Below the pieces are notes generated by a model. It searched no databases and was not told the origin of the DNA. It worked only from the letters and a program-made list of their open reading frames with translations. A stretch of 64,000 bases of DNA from NCBI GenBank assembly GCA_019009955.1, contig CM032233.1, positions 84,905,001 through 84,969,000 of the forward strand. The letters run 5' to 3'. The translations under genes were made by a program, and so were the position numbers. Position 1 is the stretch's first letter. Each line of letters begins with the position of its first letter. Origin of the DNA: Riptortus pedestris (lineage: Eukaryota > Arthropoda > Insecta > Hemiptera > Alydidae). This document shows positions 35,880 through 47,385 of the stretch, one piece after another.

Positions 35880-37082
35880 CTTGCTTGTACGTCTGTAGAA
35901 CGGATTGAATGCGTTTGTGAGTGCGGGTAAGAGGATGTCTGAGTATGTTTAGAGCAAATTTGAGGGCTTTTAGAACGTTTGAATGTGTGTAGAATGCGTG
36001 CTACTGGTTATAGTGTGAGTGTAAATGTATTTAGAATGATTTGAATGCGAATGGCTTAATGTATATAGTGTGAGGGAGAATGTGTTTTTGAGTGTGTCTT
36101 AAGTATGTTTAGAGCAATTTTGAATGTATTTAGAATTTTTTGATGCGTGTGGGTGCGTCTAGAACATATTTACTGATCAGAAGAACGGTTTAAACTTTCG
36201 AGAGAGCGTGCCTTTGTCCGTTTAAGGTTCAGAAGAACGGTTTGAATTTTCCAGAGTGTGTGTCTTAGTTCGTTTAGAGCACATTTAAGGATCAGAAGAA
36301 TGGTTTCATTTTTCGTGACCGTGCGTCTTAGTGCGTTTAGAGCAGGTTGGAGGATCAGAAGAACGGCTTGTATTCGAGAGAGAGAGTGTGTGTGTCTTAG
36401 TCTGTTTAGAGCACGTTTATGCATCATAATAACGATTTGACTTTTCGTGAATGTATATCTTAGTCCGTTGAAGGATCAGAGGAACGATATGAATTTTCAA
36501 GAGTGTGTCTTAGTCCGTTTAAGGATCAGGTTTGCATTGCCGTGAGTATATGACTTATATAGTTTAGAGCACATTTAAGGTCAGAAGAGCGGTTTGAGTA
36601 TTCGTGAGTGTATATCTTAGTCCGTTGAAGAATCAGAAGAACGGTTTGAATTGCCGTCAGTGTATGTCTTAGTGCGTTCAAAGCAAGTCTACGTACCAGA
36701 AGAACGGTTTGAATTGCCGTCAGTGTATGTCTTAGTGCGTTCAAAGCAAGTCTACGTACCAGAAGAACGGTTTGAATTGCCGTCAGTGTATGTCTTAGTG
36801 CGTTCAAAGCAAGTCTAAGGATCAGAAGAACGCTTTGAATTGCCGCCAGTGTATGTCTTAGTGCGTTCAAAGCAAGTCTAAGGAGGAGAAGAACGCTTTG
36901 AATTGCCGCCAGTGTATGTCTTAGTGCGTTCAAAGCAAGTCTAAGGATCAGAAGAACGCTTTGAATTGCCGCCAGTGTATGTCTTAGTGCGTTCAAAGCA
37001 AGTCTAAGGAGGAGAAGAACGCTTTGAATTTTAGTGTATATTTTTCGGTGCGTTTAGAGCACGTTTAAAGACCAGTAGAAAG
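35880..37082. repeat. 63 bp minisatellite with age gradient
   Basis: Left part: loose, 55-65 bp units built on GTTTAGAGCA...AGAAGAACGGTTTGAATT. From about 36630 to 37020: six near-identical 63 bp units (GTGCGTTCAAAGCAAGTCTA) starting about 36672, 36735, 36798, 36861, 36924 and 36987. In the last four, GGATCAG and GGAGGAG alternate, implying a 126 bp higher-order unit. The minus strand keeps one frame open through the regular part (36526-36996), reading NALRHTLTAIQTVLL every 21 codons. Confidence 0.95.
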
Positions 37083-37792
37083 ATTTGAGTTGATCAGTAA
37101 GAATGTGCGAAAGTGAACTGAAATGACATTCTGTATTGCAAAGTTTAACTTAATACTTGAGAAAAGGTCGAGAAACCCAAGCTTCTTTTTTTGTTTTATT
37201 TCTACAAAATAGTATTATTAAAGCCAATTAAAAAGGATCTTCTGGTCCCACCGACACTCTTTATTGTTTTAAAGTAAATGTTCCGCCTTCTTGGTCATTT
37301 ACAATATTAATAAAACGAGTATATTTTGGTTAATAATTATTATCAGTTCATAGTTAAGGCAATCATAATTTCCCTATAAACTAGGAATAAAGACCTAAGT
37401 TTTAAAATTATTCTCCCAGGTGCTAGGTTTTTAGGTTTATATTAACCTAGGAGAATAACTTTAAGCTTAGGTTTGTAGTCTTAGTTTTTATGGAAAGATA
37501 ATTATTAATCAAATTATACCTGTATTATTAGACTTGTAAACGTCCAGGAGAACGAAACGTTTGCTTTAAAACAACAAAGAGTGTTGTGGGTCCTGAAGAT
37601 CTTTTTTATTGACTTAAATACATTTATTAGTCTCAGTAGGAAAAGGTGCAAATAGTTAACTTCGTTTTTTACTGCATACATCTCAGAAATCAGTGTATAA
37701 ATGTTGTTTCCTTGGACTAAGGACTGGCTACTAAAATATAAACATTTGGATACAAGCTCATTTTCTTTTGGATACTAGATTTATTAGGTACT
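37083..37792. other. intergenic, nothing recognised
   Basis: AT-rich. Contains a pair of loosely inverted segments around 37375-37460 (CCTAAGTTTTAAAATTATTC region) but no gene. Confidence 0.6.
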
Positions 37793-37806
37793 TCTATTAT
37801 AAATCG

Positions 37807-38044
37807 GGGCTCAGGTGGGCGGGCCGTGTGAGTTAAGGTGTATGTAGGTCTTAATCTCATATGGTAATCCTAGAGTGGCGGGTTCGATTCCCTCCCTGGG
37901 CAGTAAACATTTATTTGGTGATGGACTCCTTAAATAAATTCCTTAGTTCCACCCTGGCTAGAAAAGGGTGATAGCCTGTAGATAACCCGTCCCAATTAGC
38001 CAAAGTAGCACAAAGTGGACTTAAATAAAATAAAACAAAACAAA
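37807..38044 (+). mobile_element. SINE copy 2, full length, 238 bp
   Basis: Flanked by a perfect 14 bp duplication TCTATTATAAATCG (37793-37806 and 38045-38058). The head is GC-rich and tRNA-like, with a perfect RNA polymerase III B box GGTTCGATTCC and a plausible A box (TGTGAGTTAAGG). The body includes CACCCTGGCTAGAAAAGGGT and TAGATAACCCGTCCCAATTA, and the 3' end is (AATAAA/ACAAA)-rich. All are hallmarks of LINE-mobilised SINEs. Confidence 0.93.
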
Positions 38045-38058
38045 TCTATTATAAATCG

Positions 38059-38651
38059 CTTGTCGTCGAGTTGGATGTGCATGGCTTAATGATTTATATC
38101 AGAAGTTATCACCTCATTGAGAGTATTATTTATATTTCTTAAATATAATTTCGAAGAAAATTTGTTTTTATATATAAGGGCTTGACGAACTGAGTATATT
38201 TTTAAATGAAATTAAATTTATTAAAATTATAAATAAACAGTTGGTTATGAGCTATTAATTCTTGTACATAGAGAATAGAAAAAGAGCTAAGCACATACGG
38301 TGGTAGTGTAAGAGGTTGTCTTTGTTTCTATAAATCGTTATCACAACTTATAAAAATATGTTTTAAAAATTGAAATAATTATTATTACAATTAAATGTAC
38401 TGTAATTCGAAAGTGCAATTCATTTTTGGAACTGTTTTCATTTAATTGGCATGGCAGTGAAAATTCATTGAAGGTGGATTTTCCATATGATTTGATGATT
38501 GTTTTTGATAATGGTTATCCTTCTCTGGTACGTTCAGGGAAGGATGTAAAATGGCTTTAGTGTTTCTTTTAGGGACTAAGTGATTTTCTATTCCCCTTTC
38601 CCCCCTTCCCAAAAATATCTAAATCCTTAAAACCTTATTAGGATTGTTATT
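38059..38651 (+). other. CERT 5' flank / possible 5' UTR intron
   Basis: AT-rich with a C/T-rich tract (38592-38612) and an AG at 38640, 11 bases before the start codon, which could be the acceptor of a 5' UTR intron. Confidence 0.4.
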
Positions 38652-38876
38652 ATGGCAGATGAGCACGAACCAATTACAGATGAAGATGATGATTCTGAAA
38701 ATGGATGGCAAACACCAGAACTGCAGGGCGTTCTCTTTAAATGGACAAACTACATTCACGGCTGGCAGAAGAGATTCATCGTTTTGAAAGATGGTACTTT
38801 GTCATATTATAAATCGCAAGAGGAAAAGGGCTTTGGCTGTAGAGGAGCCCTGAGTTTATGTAAAGCAACAATCAAG
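38652..38876 (+). CDS. CERT: CERT exon 1: start and first half of PH domain
   Basis: 75 codons from [19 protein letters not shown]; donor GTTAGT at 38877. Confidence 0.93.
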
Positions 38877-41800
38877 GTTAGTTATCCTGTTTTTTTAAAA
38901 AATTGCCTGCCTGTGATGAGACTATTAAATATGCTTATGCTAATGTCTGATGCTAATTCTTGATCTGTTTTCAACAAAAAAAAAAAAAAAATTAAAGCCA
39001 TTCCTTTCCTTTATCTACTGGTGTGATAACAGCCTACCTGCTCTAGACTATCTAGCTGTGAATTTTCTATATATCTTTTATTGTCTTTTGATCTAATAAT
39101 TTTCAATTTATTTTCGTCCTGTCATCGAAATAACATATACAAGGCACTCGACTATTCACTTGTCATTAATTAATCTTCTCTGGATTAATGTAAGTCTATT
39201 AAAACTAAAAAATTATAAAATATACTTCAAGTTTACTTTAACTGAATCATACCTATTAGGGTGTTTTTTTGGTAATGCAATCACTTAGCCATTTTTGTTT
39301 ATTCGATTCACAAATGTCATTATTCATGCTGTTTATTTTGATAGAAAGGAAATTGTCCCCATTTAATAGCTTTAGACTATATCATTCAATTAATTCTTGT
39401 AATTTAGTGAATAATTGTCTTCACTTATATTATTCTTATTCTCTTCTTCTGTGAGAAGATTTGAATCTTGCAACATTTAAGGAAATAGACAGCTTTCTTT
39501 AAATTTAAGGAGACCACAATCATAAACCAAATGACATTTGGTTAACAGTTGTGAATCAATGCATAATGGGATTTGACCTATTTTCCTTTCTCATAACTAA
39601 ATCAAACTGAAATGATTTGTTTCTATTGTCTTTATTATTTGTATTATTTATTACATTTGCACATAATAATTGTTTGCGCTTCTACTGGTTAATGAATTGT
39701 TCATTCTCATGACTCATCATAGCTGTATTAAGAGATGATTCGCATCTTAAGACTAGAGAATATTTCTGTAGGTCATGTATCGTATATTTTGGGCAAAAGT
39801 GGGTGATTTTTTTTAAAATTTTAACTGCCTTAACTTTTATTTTTTCCCTTAGTCACTAAATGATTGCTATTCAGATTTTAGGACACAGAATGAGCAAAAG
39901 TGTCAGTAGGTATGTCTCATCTCTCCTACATTTTCTTATTCATCTTGAAGAATATTACAAAACTGTGTTAGAAATTAGTTTCTGCTTGCTAGTGAAAGAA
40001 TATGGATGCTAGGTGAAGTAGAATAAGTGTAACAACACTTCAGTAGAGTTCACTTTTGATCTCAAATTACTAACTTATTATATTGAATATAATTCCGAAA
40101 GTTCTCATTCATGAATTTGGCCTAATAGGCTTTGAAACAATATGCATATTTCAGGCAAAAAATAAAAAGGATCTTTATGGCAAACGTTTCACCCTCTTGG
40201 GCATTTACATCGCAAAATTTAAAAATTATTCCTCTAAGTCACTATAGCTATAAATCTCAACTGGAGAATTACTTTTTTATATAAATCAAAGCAGAGTTTT
40301 CTTCTGTGCTACTATTTTTTCCCCCATTTATCTAGAGCTTAAACTGATTTAGAATATCTTTTAAAACTAATAGCGAAGGAGATAGCAGGAACATCATCCC
40401 CAATGTCATCATCTTTCCTTATGGAATGCCATCTCCTTAAGGTTTATTTCGCGCTTTGAAATATACCTCAGATTTAATATTTTTTGCAATATTTTTTTGG
40501 CTATCCATTTACTATTTGTTGTAAGAGCTGTAATATTATAATTATAATACTATTTTAATTTTACAGCCTCATGAATTTGATGAATGCCGTTTTGATGTCT
40601 CTGTTAATGATTGCGTATGGTATTTGAGAGCAGAGAATCCAGAAGACAAGCAACACTGGGTTGATATTCTTGAAGCTTTTAAGGTATAATTAATTTGAGG
40701 TTCCTTATTTTTTTTTGTTTGGTTGTATGTTGTTTGTTATCAACATCATAGTTCTGTAATTTTTGAACTTATTATTATTTAGCTACAATTGACCTGCGAG
40801 AAGGTGAGATGTGTAACTTAGTGGCTTCATGGTTACTACATAAGAGGAAGCCTAAATAAATTTTTTGTAGCAGTGCGTACAAGTTAGTGATCTCTAGAAT
40901 AGACAAGGTACTTCAATAAAAGTAGTAGTGAAGTGGCACACTCTTAATTCACTTGGGAAATAATAAAATCATATTTCCTCTCACCAAATACATACATTTG
41001 TTTATGTATTTTTTGTGTTACAGAATTTAATTTATTCTATTGATTGTATGAAAATCCTATCTTCTTTTAAATTATTTTCATGGAAGTGGGTTTCGATGGC
41101 CAATAAACACTTTTGTGACTCTGTTGTATTAAGGCTTCGTCATTAATATTCCTGAATAACTTTTGAGTCGGGAATTCACTCTCTGAACGCATCCTTTGTA
41201 GATATATCTACCTCATTAGCTTTAGAAGCATAAGGTGGACTTTAATTTTAATATAATAAATAATAATCTCATGAATATCTTCATAGAAGACTAATGTCTT
41301 TATTCTGATAAGGTCAGTTTGATTCTATTCACTTTCTTGGGGTGATTAGAGTATGAAATTGGGTTTCTCAGCAGTGTATAAGCTACTTTATTGATTTTCA
41401 CAGGGTACTTACAAATTTTAAGATGGATTAGAACTTAATACTCTTAATTCTCGGCAAGATATGAAAACTGAAAAATCTTAAGTGAGCTAGTTCCATTTCT
41501 CAACGTTATTTTTAATAACTGCTAATCCTAATTACAAAGAAAGTACTTTAATATGGCTATCCTTATTGGGATAAACATTTAAGGATTAATAACATTAATC
41601 ACCTTTTAATAATCCTATAGCAATTAGTTGTATACATAAATACTTCAGCTATGTTTATATTTGAATGGTGGCCGTGACTCTATAGATTGAGTTCGGAAAA
41701 AAAAAAATAATATTCTACTAAGAGTCCATACAATAAATAAATAATTGAAGATTTTTCCCTCATGTTTTCTTCTTCTTCTTTTTTGTTTTTTTGCTATTTT

Positions 41801-44800
41801 TTTTTTAGTAATTTAGTACAACAATTAAAATGTCAAAATTATGTTCCATTTTGGAATGTTAGTAAAACGGACCCTCCATCTTAAATGTATTGCCTCTCAA
41901 TACATGGCTGATTCAAGAGTAACGTCTCTATTGATTTCTTCTTTTAGGAGAAGACACAAAAACATTATGGAGTAAAAACTAAAATTCTCTTTTAAAAAAT
42001 CCCCAGTTAAAATATAAATTCTAACAATGTACATTACAGATAGGTTTATTGTGAAAGGAGAATTTGAAATACTAAACTGAAGGTAATAAAATAGGCAATG
42101 ATCTTCATTTTATAGAAATGTTTTTCACTTCAGGCTGAATCGGGATATAGCAGTGAATGTAGCCTAAAACGTCATGGGAGTGCAGTATCTCTAACATCAG
42201 CTACTCTTTCATCCGCCTCAGCGTCTAGTTACAAAAAGTGTAGAGGTAATGCTGTAATAAAATTATTTTTGTATTACCTAATTTTGTTGATAACATAACA
42301 ACTTACATACTTAGCACTCAAGTTATTTTTCTTCAACTTATTCATTTCTTGAAGCGTTACATTTTTTTATTTAATTTTTTTTCCACGTTCAAATTTAAAA
42401 TAGCCTGACATTTTTACTCTAATTTCTTTGGTTTTGTTTATCTAATTAGGCTCTTATGGTTTTTATGACTTGTGGAACTTAAAAATGCTTTCTTTCTTAA
42501 TGAAGCACTACATCCCACATACATAGTCCAGGGCACCTCAATCCACAGCCACCAGGTGTTCCTGTTAGCAGATGCCCCTATTGAGGTCGTACTCTTGATG
42601 CGATTTTCAAAAACAAATTTCAAATGTCCATCGGTCCTACCCAGGAGATGACGAAAATGTGGTCTGTTCAAAATTGAATATATAGTTTTTATATATATAA
42701 AAGAATGATCGAGTTCGTTAATGGCTGAAATCCGACTAGTGGGAGGGGGATTTTCGAAAATTCGAAATATCTCTGTTACTATATGTTGGATCAAAAAATT
42801 GTATAGAACCAATCTTATTGAAAATTAAATGTACTATAAATATTGTTATATACATTTATTCTCTTTCTTGAATATTAACCGAGATATTTGCATTTTTCAG
42901 TTTTCAGCCTTCAGCGAACCCCCACTTCTACTCATGTTACATAAACAATGCTCAGTTATATTATAAACCATATTATTCGTAGCTTAAATACCAAATATTG
43001 TTTTCAAGAGACTTTTATTATTCGAGATACATACAAATACGTTCAGGTGACCCCCCCCCCCATTCTTTGATGGAAGTTCTTGGACTTCTAAAATTTGTAA
43101 TAATTCTGATTCATTATAAATTACAGTTCTAGATATAGTAAATAGTTTTCAATAAAATTAATATATTATATTCTGATATATTTCAGTAATGGTTTTCCTT
43201 TCGAGTGAGAGGTTGTCATACCTGTTTGTTTACATTTTAGATGCTTCCCGTCAGGATGTTATTAAAATTGATCAAAAATCATTATTCACAATGGTGTTGT
43301 GTTACCAGTATGTAGATATAACAATTGTGAAACCTCACAAGGGAAATCTGCTTAGTTTATGCCGCCCCTGCATGACAGACTTTTTTGTGAATCTAGTGAT
43401 CAGTTTCAATTTATAATGTTTCATGTACAGTCAACTCTCGCTAACACGAACCTTGATAACACGAAATCCTCGATATCACGAATTATTTTTAATCCCCTTG
43501 GAAAAACCTGTTTAATACGAAGAAATTACCATACGTAACACGAACTAATTTAGTTATAGGCAAAACGAAAAATCCTAGATGCTTTAAAGGAGTAAAATCA
43601 CTCCCAGTTGAGTACACATCAAATCAGAAAGTCAGGATGAACACGGAGTTATTTTCTTCATGGTTGTCTAAACTAGATAAAACTATGGGGGGGGGGCAGC
43701 GTTAAATGTTTAATTTTGAATCTGTAAGGGATACAACAAAGTTTTTTTTATTTTAATCAACATTATGACTGATAGTGTTTTTCAGTTTTAAGCAAAGGAA
43801 GATTAAGGACTTATTAATCAGTGGAATTAATATTATATTTTTTGTTTTCTGTGTTTTACCGTTTTTTTTTTTTTAATTATGTATATATACATATTTTAAT
43901 TCATTTAAGTATTCGTAAAATATTAAGATTATGTAGATTTGTAGAAGATGTAGGGAATAAATCACAGTACATTTTTTTACCTCTGTAACACGAATTTTCA
44001 TTTAGTTTACCTCTATAACTCGAACTATGCCTAAGACGAACTATACATAACACGAACAAAAATGGCAGTCCCGTGGAATTTCATGATAGCGAGAGTCGAC
44101 TGTATATCTGTTGTAGAGCATCTAAATGTAACTATAATAGTGTAAAAAGTAACAAAATGTAAAAAAGAAAAAGAAAAGAAAAACATTCCTTTATTAAGTT
44201 AATATTAAAATAATTTAATGTTATTGCCCCGAAACCAATAATGAAAATAAAAACACAAAGCAGAATGATAACATATTAAAGAAAAACATTCTTTTTATAT
44301 GTTATCATTCTGCATTGTGTTTTTATTTTCATTATTGATTTTGGAACACTAATTTTAACTAATTGATGCAATCAAAACCTATGAATAGCTGTCAGTTTTA
44401 TTTGACAACAATTTTTGATTCTGAATTGTTCGATTATGGTTAAAGAAAACACAGGAAAATATCTTTAAATTGCAAAACCTAATAATTAATTTTTTATACA
44501 TATACAATTCCTAGGCAGGAGTGAATTCCACCATTAGGTCTGAAGCTCAGAAGCGAACACAACTCACTAAATCTTAGAGACCTTTTCTTAAGGCTGGTTT
44601 CTTCACCATCACTTGAAGAGCAGCACAACCTGGCTGCCTGGGGATGAACACCAATACATTGAATAGCTCGCTGTGCAAAGATGGACCGTAATCAGGAACT
44701 GAACCAGTTAAATTATTATGGAACTATAGACTATAAGCTAATCCAAAGCTTTGATCTATGGAGTAGTTTTACAATGAGTATTGATTCAAATATGTAGAAT

Positions 44801-47340
44801 AGCTTATAATCTGTAGTATATTATAATGCTTTAGTTTCATTGAACTTTAATTAAATTTGGTTACAAGCATTAAATCTTTCAGAAACGGAAGAAACATAAT
44901 GCGTACCGAACATAATTATTAAAGAACTGAGAAATACATATATTAAGGAACATAGGTTCACTTGCTGACAAAAGGTAAATGAGTTAAGTATAGGCTCCAG
45001 GAATATAGTGAGGATCATGGATGGATGCATATCTGGTTTGAAGTGGATTATGACATTAAAAAGTGAACTTAAATGTTTGGGTATTAACCCTTTGCCGTCA
45101 TTGCAGTATGTATGAAACCTCATCTCATGTTCTAGCTTCCAATGATAAGAACTGGGAGATAATTATTAACCTGTCAACACCATGAAATTAGATTGGATAT
45201 CTCACATCTCTAAAGTAAGCATGAGAAATGGAAAGTTAATGAAGAAGCTTACTTTTGGGTCTCAAAATTGTAAAAATTTAACTATTGAGGCATCATACTA
45301 TGTGAAATGAAAAAAGATATTAAAGGGAATGGTCTCCTATTATCGCTCTGCCCAGTTATTTATAATCAATTTTTTGAAATACATGTTACAATGGCTGCTG
45401 TTGTTGAATCATTTTTGTATCTTTTACTATGAGCACAATGAATAAAAAAGAAATGGTTGCCTCTTTTTTATAAATATAATTGCATTTATACTAATGACCA
45501 GCAACTTTTATACACAAGAATATACATAGCTTTTTCTTAGCATTTTTGCTTACATACTTATATACTACCACACATTTTCCCATTCATGTAAGATTTGATT
45601 CTACCTTAATAAAAATTCCCTTAAAATACTACCAAGCACTGTTAATATTTTGTTTCTTGAAAATTGTCACAGTTATTTGTTATTTCTCTATTGGGAATTA
45701 CAAATGAATTTTGCCAAATCAACTAAATTATAGCAGCCAACAAGCTTTTAACAATTTTTTTTTGTTAAGATAAAATAAGTGTTTTTTAAAAATTGTTGTA
45801 CTCCTTTGAAAATTAGAAACTGCATATGGATAAGAAATATAGATCCTATATAAATCAGAAGAATTTATTAGGTCAATGTCTCAATTATAAATTATTTTTG
45901 CTTTTAGGTATATCACTGTTGGAGGATGGTATGTACGGTAAACCAAATTGTACCTACTGGCAGCTGTTAATGTATTTCTCTTAGATTAAAGATTTTGTTT
46001 AATATTTGTACACTGTATAGGAATAGTATTTAATATTTTTAAGTAATTACACATTTCACCAGAGGATTTTGGTTCATGGAAAAAAAGTTTTAATGCCATA
46101 GATTATTATTCATAAATTTTGAAAATATGCTTTATATATGATTTAATATTCTTTCACTCTATTGAGGTTTGAATACAATAGCAACTTTTTTTGATTCCCC
46201 ACTTTTCCTGAAGCCCTTCTAATTACCATGTTTAAGAAAATAATTAAAAAAGTTTGTAAACATTCAAACTCATTCTATACCCCTGTAACAGGCAATACAC
46301 TTAATAACTTTTTGTCTCGATCCAAATTCAATAGTTTGCACTAATTCATGAACTGGTGAGTAGTAAATACATAAATTATTACAGAACTCTTCAGTATCAG
46401 TAAAGACATTTGCTTGATTTAAACTTCCCACACATTATCCTCCTAGAGATGTTGATTTTTCTTTTGGAAACAGCTCATTTAACAAAAAATACTAGTATTC
46501 ATTATTTCTAAATAAGCTTATTGGGCTTTTCGTTGAACTGCAGTTGCTGGACGGTGAAGTATGAAGATGTTTGGTTTATCTTCTTAGTGGAATGCTTTTT
46601 GAGCACTTGATCTTTCATAAGTTTCATATCATGGAGAACTAGTCTGGGTTTAGGGGCTTAATCTTATTGGAAGATCAAGGACTTTATTTTTTGATAAATC
46701 CTTGTTCTACATTCTTCACCTCCGGACACCTGGGGTTCCAGTCAGAAGCTATATGCAGTCAATATTTCTTAAATTGATGGTAGTATGAAAGTCATCAAAT
46801 GAAAAATAACTCTTGGCCATTAATTTTTCTAGAATGAGAATACCTCAGACATTTATGAATGCCTATAGCCTCGGAAGGATTAATATCCCGTAGAATATAA
46901 ATATTGCATTTCAAAAATAACACATTTGTGTGATATACACTTTAATTCAGTTATTATTTCTAGGTTTGAAAGAAAAACTTGCAGAAATGGAAACCTATAG
47001 GGATATTCTTTGCACACAAATGGATACTTTACAGAAGTACTTTGATTCATGTGTTGAATTAGAATATTGCAAAAACAATGATAGTAAAATTGGTAAGTGT
47101 TTATCAGAATAGATATTTTAAGGGTAGGGCATTTAGAATGTTATATAGTGGCTTAATGTGGTATTAAATCTTGAATGATGCCCAAAAAGAAGGTTTCATT
47201 AACTGTTCTTCATAGAATTAAAGAACTCAAATGTAGAGAATCATTATTGAATCCATTTGTCACTGAATGTATAATTTCATGTTCTTTATTGAAAATGGAT
47301 TAAAACAATTAATATATGTATATATAAAATCCAAAGGTGC

Positions 47341-47385
<45 letters not shown>

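Larger units (their letters stand above)
42246..46963 (+). other. CERT intron 3 with repeats and possible microexon
   Basis: 4.7 kb carrying dispersed repeat copy B, a pogo-type element, a near-perfect 45 bp palindrome and an in-phase 30 nt microexon candidate; the rest (44345-45900, 45940-46960) shows nothing firm. Confidence 0.7.

Noticed and set aside
37867..37895. tRNA gene suggested by the perfect B box
   Set aside because: The head does not fold into a full cloverleaf by eye and the unit has a SINE body, tail and target duplication; it is a SINE.
45130..45310. Frame resembling LxWxxHI of retrotransposon reverse transcriptases
   Set aside because: Only one weak block; below the level needed to call a remnant.
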